NCBI GenBank assembly: GCA_963785415.1
Contig: CAWAVB010000001.1
Location: 744,001-808,000, forward strand
Direction: 5' to 3'
DNA from: Bog-793 sp963785415
Lineage (GTDB): Bacteria; Actinomycetota; Acidimicrobiia; Acidimicrobiales; Bog-793
Length of the DNA stretch: 64,000 nucleotides
A program made the position numbers and the translations under genes. Below are positions 42,294-57,991 of the stretch, piece by piece; the first letter of the stretch is position 1, and the number at the start of each line of letters is the position of its first letter. The notes under the pieces are model-generated. The model saw only the letters and a list, made by a program, of their open reading frames with translations, was not told the origin of the DNA and made no database searches.

Positions 42294-44390
42294 TCACTCC
42301 CCCGTCGCCCGGGCGACGATCTCCCGGGCGATCGACTCGGGAACTTCCTGGTAGGAGTTGAACTGCATCGTGAACGTCGCGCGACCCTGAGTGCGAGAAC
42401 GCAGGTCGGTAGCGTAGCCGAACATGTCCGACAATGGAACCTGCGCCCGGATCACCTGACTCGTCCCGCGGCTCTCCATCCCCTCGACCTTGCCGCGGCG
42501 CGCGGACAGGTCGCCGATGACGTCGCCCATGTGCTCCTCGGGCGTGACGATCTCGACGGACATGATCGGTTCGAGGATGACCGTGTGCGCCTTGCGCGCC
42601 GCCTTCTTCCAGGCGAGCGAGCCGGCGATCTTGAACGCCATCTCCGACGAGTCCACCTCGTGGTACGAGCCGTAGGTGAGGGTGACGCGCTGGTCGACCG
42701 CGGGGAAGCCGGCGAGCACGCCGGACTCCATCGCCTCGCGGATCCCGTGGTCGACCGCGGGGATGAACTCCTTCGGGATCACCCCGCCGGTGATCTTGTC
42801 GACGAATTCGTAGCCGCCGCCGGGCCCCGTCGGCTCGAGGTCGATGACGACGTGGGCGTACTGCCCGTGGCCGCCGGTCTGGCGGACGTAGCGCTCCTCG
42901 ACCTTGTGGACCTTGTGCCGGATCGTCTCGCGGTAGGCGACCTGCGGCTTGCCGACGTGGGCGTCGACGTTGAACTCGCGCAGCATCCGGTCGACGAGCA
43001 CCTCGAGGTGCAGCTCGCCCATGCCGGAGATCACCGTCTGGCCCGTCTCGTCGTCGGTGCGGACGCGGAACGTCGGGTCCTCCTCGGAGAGGGCGAAGAG
43101 GGCCTTGCCGAGCTTGTCCTGGTCGGACTTCGTCTTCGGCTCGACGGCGACGTGGACGACCGGCTCCGGGAACGTGAGCGTCTCGAGCACGATCGGATGG
43201 GCGGGGTCGCACAGGGTGTCGCCGGTCGTCGTCGTCTTCAGGCCGACGACGGCGACGATGTCGCCGGCGTAGATCGAGTCGCGGTCCTCGCGGTGGTTGG
43301 CGTGCATCTCGAGGATCCGGCCGATGCGCTCGCGCTTGTCCTTCGTCGAGTTGAGCACGGCCGAGCCCTTCATAAGCGAGCCCGAGTAGACGCGCAGGTA
43401 GGTGAGCTTGCCGACGAACGGGTCGCTCTGGATCTTGAAAGCGAGCGCCGAGAACCTCTCGTCGTCGGCGGGACGGCGTTCGATCACCTCGTCGCCGCGC
43501 AGGCTGCGGCCGATCGTCGGGGGCACGTCGAGCGGGCTCGGCAGATAGTCGACGACGGCGTCGAGCAGCGGCTGGATGCCCTTGTTCTTGAAGGCCGAGC
43601 CGCAGAGCACCGGCACGATGTGGCTGGAGATCGTCCCGACGCGCAGGGCGCGCCGCAGGTCGTCGGCGGTGATCTCCTGGTCGTGGACGTACTTCGCCAT
43701 CACCGTGTCGTCGTAGTGCGACATGACGTCGACGAGGTCGTGGCGCGCCGCCTCGGCGGGGGCGACGAGCTCGGCGGGGATCTCCTCGTCGCTCCAGACC
43801 TCGCCCTTGCCGGAGTCGTCCCAGACGAGGGCGCGGCGCGCGATCACGTCGACGACCCCGCGGAACGACGACTCCGCGCCGAGCGGCAGCTCGGTGACGG
43901 CGGGGATCGCGTCGAGCCGGTCCCGGATCATCTCGACGGTGCGGGGAAAGTCCGCGCCGACGCGGTCCATCTTGTTCACGAAGCAGATGCGCGGGACGTT
44001 GTACTTGTCCGCCTGGCGCCAGACCGTCTCGGTCTGGGGCTCGACCCCCGCCACCGCGTCGAAGACGGCGACGGCGCCGTCGAGGATGCGCAGCGAGCGC
44101 TCGACCTCGACGGTGAAGTCGACGTGCCCGGGGGTGTCGATGATGTTCACGGCGCAGTCCCGCCAGTGGGCCGTCGTCGCCGCCGACGTGATCGTGATGC
44201 CGCGTTCCTGCTCCTGGATCATCCAGTCCATCGTGGCGGCGCCGTCGTGGACCTCGCCGATCTTGTAGTTGCGCCCGGTGTAGTAGAGGATCCGCTCGGT
44301 CGCCGTGGTCTTGCCCGCGTCGATGTGGGCCATGATCCCTATGTTGCGGACGTTGGCAAGGGGGGTCGTGCGGGGTGCGGGGATCGCCAT
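42294..44390 (-). CDS. fusA: Elongation factor G
   Basis: EF-G drives translocation and, with RRF, ribosome recycling. The 698-residue GTPase has the P-loop AHIDAGKTTATERILYYTG, G3 DTPGHVDF, G4 NKMDRVGADF and switch I GITITSA. Domain IV has GGHGQYAHVVIDLEP, and domain V ends with QVPLSDMFGYATDLRSRTQG. It is the long, standard form. It follows rpsG by 98 bases. Confidence 0.98.
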   Translation of the reverse strand: MAIPAPRTTPLANVRNIGIMAHIDAGKTTATERILYYTGRNYKIGEVHDGAATMDWMIQEQERGITITSAATTAHWRDCAVNIIDTPGHVDFTVEVERSLRILDGAVAVFDAVAGVEPQTETVWRQADKYNVPRICFVNKMDRVGADFPRTVEMIRDRLDAIPAVTELPLGAESSFRGVVDVIARRALVWDDSGKGEVWSDEEIPAELVAPAEAARHDLVDVMSHYDDTVMAKYVHDQEITADDLRRALRVGTISSHIVPVLCGSAFKNKGIQPLLDAVVDYLPSPLDVPPTIGRSLRGDEVIERRPADDERFSALAFKIQSDPFVGKLTYLRVYSGSLMKGSAVLNSTKDKRERIGRILEMHANHREDRDSIYAGDIVAVVGLKTTTTGDTLCDPAHPIVLETLTFPEPVVHVAVEPKTKSDQDKLGKALFALSEEDPTFRVRTDDETGQTVISGMGELHLEVLVDRMLREFNVDAHVGKPQVAYRETIRHKVHKVEERYVRQTGGHGQYAHVVIDLEPTGPGGGYEFVDKITGGVIPKEFIPAVDHGIREAMESGVLAGFPAVDQRVTLTYGSYHEVDSSEMAFKIAGSLAWKKAARKAHTVILEPIMSVEIVTPEEHMGDVIGDLSARRGKVEGMESRGTSQVIRAQVPLSDMFGYATDLRSRTQGRATFTMQFNSYQEVPESIAREIVARATGE

Positions 44391-44488
44391 GGGCTCATCT
44401 TCTCGTGACTGCGTGAACTGCTACCTATAAGAGTACGGGGCGCGACGGATCGAGCGGTGCGGAGGGCCCCCGGCGTGGCCTCGCCGGG

Positions 44489-44959
44489 CTACCAGCGGTA
44501 GTGGGCGAAGGCTCGGTTCGATTCCGCCATCTTGTGGATGTCCTCGCGGCGCTTCACCGCGGCACCGAGGCCGTTGGCGGCGTCGAGGATCTCGTTGGCG
44601 AGCTTCAGCGCCATCGTCCGGTCGCGGCGCTGGCGGGCGTAGCTCACGATCCAGCGGATCGAGAGCGTCGTCGCCCGGCGTGGCCGGACCTCGACAGGGA
44701 CCTGGTAGGTCGTCCCGCCGACCCGGCGGGAGCGCACCTCGAGCTCGGGCCGGGTGTTGTCGAGGGCGCGCTTCAGCGTGGCGAGCGCGTCGCCGGCGGT
44801 CCGCTCGCCGACGACGGTCAGCGCGTCGTAGACGATCTGCTGGGCGAGGGTCCGCTTGCCCCGGGAGAGCACCTGGTTGGTGAGCTGCGTGACGAGGACG
44901 GACCGGTAGACCGGGTCCGGCTGGAGCTCGCGGCGCGGGGCCGGCCCACTGCGCGGCAT
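44489..44959 (-). CDS. rpsG: 30S ribosomal protein S7
   Basis: S7 starts 30S head assembly and contacts the E-site tRNA. The 156-residue protein has DPVYRSVLVTQLTNQVLSRG and KRTLAQQIVYDAL. Further on are EVRSRRVGGTTYQVPVEVRP and the C-terminal KMAESNRAFAHYRW. ATG at 44959 overlaps the rpsL stop by one base; the longer frame upstream is an rpsL shadow. Confidence 0.98.
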   Translation of the reverse strand: MPRSGPAPRRELQPDPVYRSVLVTQLTNQVLSRGKRTLAQQIVYDALTVVGERTAGDALATLKRALDNTRPELEVRSRRVGGTTYQVPVEVRPRRATTLSIRWIVSYARQRRDRTMALKLANEILDAANGLGAAVKRREDIHKMAESNRAFAHYRW

Positions 44960-45330
44960 CAGGCTTCCTTCTTCGTGCCGTAGCGGCTGCGGGCCTGCGC
45001 CCGGTCGCGCACGCCCGAGGTGTCGAGCGTGCCGCGCACGATCTTGTAGCGCACGCCCGGGAGGTCCTTCACCCGGCCGCCGCGCACGAGCACGATCGAG
45101 TGCTCCTGGAGGTTGTGGCCGACCCCGGGGATGTACGCCGTGACCTCGACGCCGCTCGTGAGGCGGACGCGGGCGACCTTGCGCAATGCGGAGTTCGGCT
45201 TCTTCGGGGTCGTCGTGTAGACGCGCGTGCACACGCCGCGCCGCTGGGGCGCGCCCTTCAGGGCGGGCGTCTTGGTCTTCGACCGCTTCGACTCCCGTCC
45301 GCTCCTCACGAGCTGGGCGATGGTGGGCAC
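44959..45330 (-). CDS. rpsL: 30S ribosomal protein S12
   Basis: S12 sits at the decoding centre and controls accuracy. The 123-residue protein has MPTIAQLVRSGRE, TTTPKKPNSALRKVARVRL and GVGHNLQEHSIVLVRGGRVK. The two lysines whose change gives streptomycin resistance (Lys43 and Lys88 in E. coli numbering) are present, so the wild-type sensitive form is predicted. GTG at 45330 has GAGAGGAAG upstream and lies about 65 bases after the predicted transcription start. Confidence 0.98.
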   Translation of the reverse strand: MPTIAQLVRSGRESKRSKTKTPALKGAPQRRGVCTRVYTTTPKKPNSALRKVARVRLTSGVEVTAYIPGVGHNLQEHSIVLVRGGRVKDLPGVRYKIVRGTLDTSGVRDRAQARSRYGTKKEA

Positions 45331-45401
45331 GCGCTTCCTCTCAGGTGTTTCGCAGGAGAACCGCCAGACGGACGCGAGCGCCCAGTTCAGACGGCACGTG
45401 A

Positions 45402-45430
45402 ATACTAGATGCGCGGTACGCGGCACGCAA
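45402..45430 (-). promoter_or_regulatory. Promoter of the rpsL-rpsG-fusA-tuf-rpsJ operon
   Basis: A TTGCGT -35 (45425-45430) and a TAGTAT -10 (45402-45407) are separated by exactly 17 bases on the minus strand, between rpoC and rpsL. It is among the best matches to a housekeeping promoter in the window. Confidence 0.7.
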
Positions 45431-45485
45431 CGCGAAAGGACCTCATCGCCCCTCGCGCCGGCCCGTCACCAGCGATCGCGTCGGC

Positions 45486-53117
<7,632 letters not shown>

Positions 53118-53231
53118 CGGGCTACTCCTCGCGAGAGCGGGTCAAGCTGGGCAACGAACGGTGACTGCGCCGGGGGCGCGCTTCACCGGACGGCTGAATC
53201 TGAAGCGCGACAGACGAGCACGACAGGACAC

Positions 53232-53261
53232 AGCATAGGCGCGCGTCGACAAAAAGGACAA
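53232..53261 (-). promoter_or_regulatory. Promoter of rpoB-rpoC
   Basis: The minus strand has TTGTCC (53256-53261), 18 bases, TATGCT (53232-53237). The predicted leader before the rpoB TTG is about 108 bases. It gives rpoBC a source of transcription independent of rplJL. Confidence 0.55.
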
Positions 53262-53332
53262 CGCTCGCGCGCGTGTCCACGCGGCAGGGTACGGGACGCG
53301 AGGCGCGGGGTCAAGATGTCCCCGCCAGGGGC

Positions 53333-53356
53333 GGCCGGCGGCGAAGCCCCCCGGCC
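53333..53356 (-). terminator. Candidate terminator or attenuator after rplL
   Basis: GGCCGG and CCGGCC form a 6-bp stem 14 bases past the rplL stop, with partial pairing inside and no U-tract. An attenuator at this position is known in E. coli; here it is only a candidate. Confidence 0.35.
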
Positions 53357-53370
53357 CTCCCCACCAGCGA

Positions 53371-53757
53371 TTACTTGAGCTGGACCGTCGCGCCAGCGCC
53401 CTCGAGCTGCGCCTTTGCCTTCTCGGCGTCCTCTTTCGAGACCTTCTCGAGGACCGGCTTCGGGGCCGCGTCGACGAGGTCCTTCGCCTCTTTGAGGCCG
53501 AGGCTTGTGAGGGCGCGCACCTCCTTGATGACCTGGATCTTCTTCTCGCCCGCCGCGGCGAGGATCACGTCGAACTCGTCCTGCTCCTCGACCTCGGGCT
53601 CGCCGCCGGCCGTCCCGCCGGCTGCGGGCGCGGCCGCCACCGCCACCGGTGCCGCCGCGGTCACGCCGAACCGCTCTTCGAACTCCTTCAGCAGGTCAGC
53701 GAGCTCGAGGACCGTCATCTTCGAGATCTCGTCGAGGATGCTCTGTTTCGTCGCCAT
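53371..53757 (-). CDS. rplL: 50S ribosomal protein L7/L12
   Basis: L7/L12 dimers form the flexible stalk that recruits translational GTPases. The 128-residue protein has the N-terminal dimer domain (ILDEISKMTVLELADLLKEF) and an Ala/Gly hinge (VAVAAAPAAGGTAGG). The C-terminal domain has KIQVIKEVRALTSLGLKEAK, DLVDAAPKPVLEKVSKEDAE, and ends GATVQLK. It follows rplJ by 48 bases. Confidence 0.98.
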   Translation of the reverse strand: MATKQSILDEISKMTVLELADLLKEFEERFGVTAAAPVAVAAAPAAGGTAGGEPEVEEQDEFDVILAAAGEKKIQVIKEVRALTSLGLKEAKDLVDAAPKPVLEKVSKEDAEKAKAQLEGAGATVQLK

Positions 53758-53805
53758 CGTGATTTCCTTCCCTATTCGAACGTGTACGACCTGGTTGGAC
53801 CGGCC

Positions 53806-54558
53806 TCACTCGCCGGCGGTGCCGGATCCCTCCGGCTCGGCCGGTTCGCCGGCGAACCCCTCCTCGGGGGCCGCCTCGTCGGCCACGACCGGTTCGCCGA
53901 CGGACGCGGGCGCGTCGGCCACGGCCTCCGGCTCGCTGACCTCGGCTTCCGCGACCTCGGCTTCCGCGACCTCGGCTTCCGCGACCTCGGCTTCCGCCGG
54001 GACGGGCGAGGCGGCCGGCTCGACACCGCCACGCTGCTCGATCAGCGCGGCGAGCCCATAGGCGAACTTCCGGGGGAGCGCCCCGAGCAGACCGGCGAAC
54101 GCCTGCAGCGGCGCGGCGAACGCGCCGGCGATCTGGGCGAGCAGGACATCGCGGGAGGGCAGGTCGGCAAGCGCCGAGGTCTGGGCCGCGTCAAAGAGCC
54201 CGCCCCCGACGAGCGCCCCCTTGACGACGAGCTTCGGGTTCGTGCGGGCGAACTCCTTCAGCGCCTTGGCGACCGCGGAAACGTCGCCGGTCACGAAGGC
54301 GAGGGCCGTCGGGCCGTCCAGCAGGTCGTCGAGCGATTCGAGCCCGTTATCGTGCGCGGCCCGGCGGACGAGGGTGTTCTTGTAGACCTTGTACTCTCCC
54401 CCGGCGGCGACGAGCGCCCGCCTAAGGACCTGGATCTGGGCGACGGACAGGCCCCGGTACTCGGTGATGATCGTCGCGGCAGCGCTGTTCAGACGGCTTC
54501 GGACGTCGTCGACGACCGCGACCTTCTCCGGCCGTGGCGTGCGCAGCTCAGTCTCCAC
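53806..54558 (-). CDS. rplJ: 50S ribosomal protein L10 with a long acidic C-terminal tail
   Basis: L10 anchors the L7/L12 stalk to 23S rRNA. The core, about 1-178, has EYRGLSVAQIQVLRRAL, YKVYKNTLVRRAAHD and the L12-binding helix AFAGLLGALPRKFAYGLAAL. Some 72 extra residues follow, acidic and Ala-rich, with four VAEAE-type pentapeptide repeats; the total is 250 against about 165-180 in most bacteria. GTG at 54558 has GAGAGGGAG upstream. The 187-base leader before it is structured. Confidence 0.96.
   Translation of the reverse strand: METELRTPRPEKVAVVDDVRSRLNSAAATIITEYRGLSVAQIQVLRRALVAAGGEYKVYKNTLVRRAAHDNGLESLDDLLDGPTALAFVTGDVSAVAKALKEFARTNPKLVVKGALVGGGLFDAAQTSALADLPSRDVLLAQIAGAFAAPLQAFAGLLGALPRKFAYGLAALIEQRGGVEPAASPVPAEAEVAEAEVAEAEVAEAEVSEPEAVADAPASVGEPVVADEAAPEEGFAGEPAEPEGSGTAGE
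53941..53999 (-). repeat. 15-bp tandem repeat in the 3' part of rplJ
   Basis: The unit CTCGGCTTCCGCGAC (plus strand) occurs three times perfectly from 53941 to 53985, with a fourth copy changed at its end. It encodes the repeated acidic pentapeptide of the L10 tail. Near-identity suggests recent expansion. Confidence 0.9.
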
Positions 54559-54720
54559 GTTCGCTCCCTCTCATCAGCCGGTCCATCGGCGCGGCACCGA
54601 GCGGCAAGACGGGGAAGCGGTGGAACGCTTGCCTCGTCAGGCGGGCTCTCGCCCTTTACGCGCCTCGGCGCACCGGATTTCTCAGGCTCGTGCGGGCTCA
54701 CGCCCGCATGTCGGCAGACA
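54559..54720 (-). promoter_or_regulatory. Structured rplJ leader, candidate L10(L12) autoregulatory region
   Basis: The gap between rplA and rplJ encodes several stem-loops on the transcript. One is a perfect 6-bp stem with a GUGA loop (54692-54707), another is GGGC-GAGA-GCCC, both GNRA loops, and a third is GCGCC-GA-GGCGC. In many bacteria L10 binds an rplJ leader to repress translation. Position and structure fit, but I could not match the kink-turn consensus by eye. Confidence 0.4.
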
Positions 54721-54745
54721 CGTTACACGCCGAGCCGCGGCCCCA

Positions 54746-55471
54746 CTACGCCGTAGCGACGAGATCCTCGTCGGTGATCCGAATCCGGCTCGTGTCGATC
54801 GGCACGCCGGGGCCCATCGTGGAGGCGAGCGTCACCGAGCGCACGTACTTCCCCTTCGCGGTCGCCGGCTTCACGCGCTGCAGCTCGTCGAGCACCGCCC
54901 GCACGTTCTCGAGCAGCTGGGTTCGGTCGAATGACGCCTTGCCGACCCGGAGGTTGACGTTCCCGGTCCGGTCGGTCCGGTACTCGACGCGTCCGGAGCG
55001 GAACTCGGCGACCGCCGCGGCGACCTCGGTCGTCACGGTCCCGGTCTTCGGGTTCGGCATGAGGCCCCGAGGCCCGAGCACGCGCCCGAGCCGCCCGACC
55101 TGCGACATGAGATCGGGTGTCGCGATCGCGACGTCGAAGTCGAGGAAGCCCTCCTTTTCGACCCGGGCGATCAGGTCGTCGGCGCCGACGAAGTCGGCGC
55201 CCGCCGTCCGCGCCGCCGCGGCGGCCTCGCCGGCGGCGAAGACGGCGACCCGGACCTTGCGACCGGTCCCCGCGGGCAGGGTCAGCGAGCCGCGCACGAT
55301 CTGCTCAGCACGGCGCGGGTCGACGCCGAGCCGCACGGCGAGCTCGATCGTCTCGTCGAACTTCGCCTTGGCGAGGCTCTTCACGAGATCGACCGCCTCC
55401 GCGGGCGAGTAGAGCCGCTCGCGGTTCAGCCGCTTCAGTGCGTCGAGATACCGCTTGCCCTTGTTCGACAT
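54746..55471 (-). CDS. rplA: 50S ribosomal protein L1
   Basis: L1 forms the mobile stalk at the E site and can repress its own operon by binding mRNA. The 241-residue protein has KRYLDALKRLNRERLYSPAE, KAKFDETIELAVRLGVDPRR, and PDLMSQVGRLGRVLGPRGLM in the second domain. It ends TMGPGVPIDTSRI plus a short tail. It follows rplK by 37 bases. Confidence 0.98.
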   Translation of the reverse strand: MSNKGKRYLDALKRLNRERLYSPAEAVDLVKSLAKAKFDETIELAVRLGVDPRRAEQIVRGSLTLPAGTGRKVRVAVFAAGEAAAAARTAGADFVGADDLIARVEKEGFLDFDVAIATPDLMSQVGRLGRVLGPRGLMPNPKTGTVTTEVAAAVAEFRSGRVEYRTDRTGNVNLRVGKASFDRTQLLENVRAVLDELQRVKPATAKGKYVRSVTLASTMGPGVPIDTSRIRITDEDLVATA

Positions 55472-55508
55472 GGTTCGTCCTCTGTCTGTCTGTGTCGTGC
55501 GCGCCCGC

Positions 55509-55937
55509 TCAACGCGCGACGCTGATGCCCATCGATCGCGCCGTGCCCTCGACCTGCCGCTTGGCGGCCTCGAGGTCGTTCGCGTTGAGGTCGGGGAGCT
55601 TCGTCTTGGCGATCGCGGCGAGCTGCTCGTCGGTGATCGTCCCGAGCTCCTCCCGGCCGGCGAGGCCGGTCCCCTTCTCGAGTCCGGCCGCTTCGCGCAG
55701 CAGCACCGTCGTCGGCGGGGTCTTCAGGATGAAACTGAACGTACGGTCCTCGTAGATCGTGATCTCGACGGGGATGATCGTCCCCCGCTTCGGCTCCGTC
55801 GCCGCGTTGTACTGCTTGCAGAATTCCATCGTCTGGACGCCGTGCGGGCCGAGCGCCGTCCCGACCGGGGGCGCGGGTGTCGCCGCCCCCGCGGGGAGCT
55901 GGATCTTGACGACGGCGGTGACACGCCTGCGGGCCAT
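55509..55937 (-). CDS. rplK: 50S ribosomal protein L11
   Basis: L11 forms the GTPase-associated centre and is the thiostrepton and RelA-linked site. The 142-residue protein has VKIQLPAGAATPAPPVGTAL, GPHGVQTMEFCKQYN, RTFSFILKTPPTTVLLREAA and the C-terminal KRQVEGTARSMGISVA. Pro residues of the thiostrepton region are kept. It lies 27 bases after nusG. Confidence 0.98.
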   Translation of the reverse strand: MARRRVTAVVKIQLPAGAATPAPPVGTALGPHGVQTMEFCKQYNAATEPKRGTIIPVEITIYEDRTFSFILKTPPTTVLLREAAGLEKGTGLAGREELGTITDEQLAAIAKTKLPDLNANDLEAAKRQVEGTARSMGISVAR

Positions 55938-55964
55938 GGGACGATCTTTCCTCTCGCTGCGAAT

Positions 55965-56765
55965 CTAGAGCTTCGCGACTTGGCTGAATTCGAGCTCGAC
56001 GGGCGTCTCACGCCCGAAGATGTTGACGAGGACCTTGAGCTTCAGCTGGTCCTCGTTGATCTCGGCGACCTCGCCCGTGAAGTCGGCGAACGGCCCCTCC
56101 TTCACGCGCACCGTCTCGCCGACCTCGTGCTCGAGGCGGGGGCGGCGCGCCCGCGGCGCCTCGGCGCCTTCCTCCCGGACCTGGAGGATGCCATCGACCT
56201 CGGACCGCGTCAGGGGCGTCGGCTTCGTCCCGGGACCGACGAAGCTCGTCACGCCCGGCGTCTGCCGGATGACAGACCAGGAGTCGTCGTCGAGCTCGCA
56301 CCGGCAGAGCAGGTAGCCGGGGAAGACCTTCCGTTGGACGGTGACCTTCTTGCCGCCCTTGAACTCGACGACCTCCTCCATCGGGATGACGACCTCGTAG
56401 ATGCGCTCCTCCATGTTCATCGACGCGATCCGGCTCTCGAGGTTCGACTTCACCTTGTTCTCGTAGCCGGCATAGGTGTGGACGACGAACCATTCACCGG
56501 GTCGGTCGAAGGGACTCGGCGCGGGTGGCGGCGCGGTCTCGACGAACTCCTCGGGCTCCTCGTCGGCCGGCTCGGCGGCGGCCTCCAGCTCCCCGGCCTC
56601 GGGGCCGGGTTCGGGGGATTCGCCGACGGGCGGGACGGCCTCGGAGGTCCCCTCCGGCGTCGCACCGACCGCCGCCGGGGCAGGTTCTGCCACGTCGGGT
56701 GTCTCCGCCGGGACCGGCGCGTCCTGCGCCGTGTCCTCGTCGTGTCCGTCGGTCGTCATCGCCAT
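55965..56765 (-). CDS. nusG: Transcription termination/antitermination protein NusG
   Basis: NusG binds RNA polymerase, couples it to the ribosome through S10, and works with Rho. The NGN domain begins near residue 90 (GEWFVVHTYAGYENKVKSNL), and the KOW domain is at about 205-266 (RVKEGPFADFTGEVAEINED). The first 88 residues are an acidic Pro/Ala/Glu-rich extension, typical of actinobacterial NusG. ATG at 56765 is used; another ATG lies two codons later, and the open frame further up lacks a plausible ribosome-binding site. It follows secE by 116 bases. Confidence 0.95.
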   Translation of the reverse strand: MAMTTDGHDEDTAQDAPVPAETPDVAEPAPAAVGATPEGTSEAVPPVGESPEPGPEAGELEAAAEPADEEPEEFVETAPPPAPSPFDRPGEWFVVHTYAGYENKVKSNLESRIASMNMEERIYEVVIPMEEVVEFKGGKKVTVQRKVFPGYLLCRCELDDDSWSVIRQTPGVTSFVGPGTKPTPLTRSEVDGILQVREEGAEAPRARRPRLEHEVGETVRVKEGPFADFTGEVAEINEDQLKLKVLVNIFGRETPVELEFSQVAKL

Positions 56766-56881
56766 CGTCGCCTGTCGCTTGCTCGTCTCACCCGCACCCG
56801 GGCCTCGCCATCTCGTCGTCACCGATCATCTGGACCTGGTCCCCGCCGCCGGTGCCGCGACAACCCACGCCCGCCGGGCCG

Positions 56882-57196
56882 TCACCGGTGGAACAGGTAG
56901 ACCACGCCCCGCGCGAAGACGTAGTTCAGCCCGAAGATCAGAAGCGCGATGAAAACGAGCGTCGTCAGCACGACGGCCGAGTAGGTCACGACCTCTTCCC
57001 GTCGCGGCCAGAGGACCTTCGACAGCTCGGAGCGGACCTCCCTCAGGTACGTACCGACCCGCTGGACGATCCCGGGACGCGCGCGTTCGGGCGCCCGGCG
57101 CGCAGCCCCCGTCGACGGGGCGCGCCGCGTCGTCGGCGCCCCATCGGCCCCGAGCTGCCCCTGTCGCTGGAGGAGCCGCCTCGTCTCTCTGTTCAC
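56882..57196 (-). CDS. secE: Protein translocase subunit SecE
   Basis: SecE clamps SecY. The 104-residue protein has a basic N-terminal half, the conserved amphipathic helix GTYLREVRSELSKVLWPRRE, and a single C-terminal membrane span (TYSAVVLTTLVFIALLIFGL). This is the short, one-span form found outside the Gammaproteobacteria. GTG at 57196 follows tRNA-Trp by 28 bases, the common trpT-secE-nusG order. Confidence 0.95.
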   Translation of the reverse strand: MNRETRRLLQRQGQLGADGAPTTRRAPSTGAARRAPERARPGIVQRVGTYLREVRSELSKVLWPRREEVVTYSAVVLTTLVFIALLIFGLNYVFARGVVYLFHR

Positions 57197-57224
57197 GTCG
57201 TCGTCCTCGGGTCTGGCAGGTGAG

Positions 57225-57297
57225 CAGGGCAGGAGGGACTCGAACCCCCAACCGCCGGTTTTGGAGACCGGTGCTCTGCCAATTGAGCTACTGCCCT
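57225..57297 (-). tRNA. tRNA-Trp (CCA anticodon)
   Basis: The minus strand folds into a full cloverleaf. The acceptor is AGGGCAG pairing with CTGCCCT, the D arm is GCTC/GAGC, and the anticodon loop is CTCCAAA with anticodon CCA. The T loop is TTCGAGT and the discriminator is G. The 3' CCA is not encoded. It lies just upstream of secE. Confidence 0.97.
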
Positions 57298-57442
57298 AAA
57301 AGCGTCGCACACGCTCGTACCGGCGCGTCCGTACCGCACCGTCGTGGGCCGTATGACGTTAGCACCGGGTCGTCCCCGGTCATCCATCGGCGAGCGCGGC
57401 GCGCACGTCACGAGGCGCGCCGAATCAGGCCGGTAACGGACA

Positions 57443-57479
57443 TAGCCGCCAGGCGGGCGCCGCCGCGGGCTGGCGGCTA
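57443..57479 (-). terminator. Hairpin at the end of rpmG
   Basis: TAGCCGCCAG and CTGGCGGCTA form a perfect 10-bp inverted repeat (57443-57452 with 57470-57479) around a GC-rich 17-base loop. On the transcript it starts with the rpmG stop codon itself. It probably ends the tRNA-Thr/tRNA-Met/rpmG transcript before tRNA-Trp. Confidence 0.55.
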
Positions 57480-57641
57480 CCGCGTCTCTTTGTGCAGAGT
57501 GTGCTGCTTGTCGTGGGGGCAGTACTTGCGCATCTCGATGCGCTCGCGGTCGTTCTGCTTGTTCTTCGTCGTGATGTAGTTGCGGCGCTTGCACACCTCG
57601 CACTCGAGGGTGACCTTGACCCGCTTCTCGTTCTTCGCCAC
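57477..57641 (-). CDS. rpmG: 50S ribosomal protein L33
   Basis: The 54-residue protein starts at GTG and reads MAKNEKRVKVTLECEVCKRR, NYITTKNKQNDRERIEMRKY and CPHDKQHTLHKETR. It has the first zinc pair (C14, C17) and C41, while the fourth ligand position holds Asp or His rather than Cys, as in some L33 variants. L33 lies near the E site of the 50S. It is placed between tRNA-Met and tRNA-Trp, close to secE-nusG as usual. Confidence 0.95.
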   Translation of the reverse strand: MAKNEKRVKVTLECEVCKRRNYITTKNKQNDRERIEMRKYCPHDKQHTLHKETR

Positions 57642-57731
57642 CGATCGCTCCTCGTCGTGCTCGCCGTCGCCGCCAGCGACTGCGCGTACACCCTAGGGCC
57701 TCAATCGCCCGCCCGTCACCGGAGGGGCTGG

Positions 57732-57805
57732 TAGCGGCGGCCGGACTCGAACCGGCGACCCCACGATTATGAGCCGTGTGCTCTTACCAACTGAGCTACG
57801 CCGCC
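57732..57805 (-). tRNA. tRNA-Met (CAT anticodon)
   Basis: The cloverleaf has acceptor GGCGGCG pairing with CGCCGCT (first pair G-U), the D arm GCTC/GAGC, and an anticodon loop CTCATAA with CAT. The T stem is GCCGG/CCGGC and the discriminator is A. G1-U72 and the stem sequence argue for elongator methionine rather than initiator. A lysidine-modified Ile-2 tRNA cannot be excluded by eye. CCA is not encoded. Confidence 0.95.
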
Positions 57806-57815
57806 TTCGACTGCG

Positions 57816-57888
57816 AGCCCCCTGTCGGAATCGAACCGACGACAACAGCCTTACCATGGCTGTGCTCTGCCGACTGAGCTAAGGGGGC
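57816..57888 (-). tRNA. tRNA-Thr (GGT anticodon)
   Basis: The cloverleaf has acceptor GCCCCCT pairing with AGGGGGC, the D arm GCTC/GAGC, an anticodon stem CAGCC/GGCTG with loop ATGGTAA giving anticodon GGT, and T stem GTCGG/CCGAC. The discriminator is U. CCA is not encoded. It is first in the tRNA-Thr, tRNA-Met, rpmG cluster, 10 bases from tRNA-Met. Confidence 0.96.
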
Positions 57889-57919
57889 GACGGATCCTGT
57901 CGCGTTTCCGACGGGTCGC

Positions 57920-57925
57920 ATCTTA
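57920..57925 (-). promoter_or_regulatory. -10 element upstream of the tRNA-Thr cluster
   Basis: TAAGAT on the minus strand lies 31 bases before tRNA-Thr, placing the start about 25 bases upstream of the mature tRNA. The -35 is weak. It diverges from the acetyltransferase promoter. Confidence 0.4.
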
Positions 57926-57978
57926 CCCAAGCGCGCGGCCGGACCGTCGGTGGATTTCGGCGCGCGCGGCACGATCGG

Positions 57979-57984
57979 TAGTGT
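57979..57984 (+). promoter_or_regulatory. -10 element of a leaderless promoter for the acetyltransferase
   Basis: The plus strand reads TAGTGT, 7 bases, GTG (57992). It is one base longer than the spacing at the other leaderless loci. Confidence 0.45.
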
Positions 57985-57991
57985 CGTCGGC

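Noticed and set aside
57225..57888. tRNA cluster as an attachment site for an integrated element
   Set aside because: No integrase, direct repeat of a tRNA 3' end, or foreign-looking genes are nearby; the cluster is in its conserved place next to secE-nusG.
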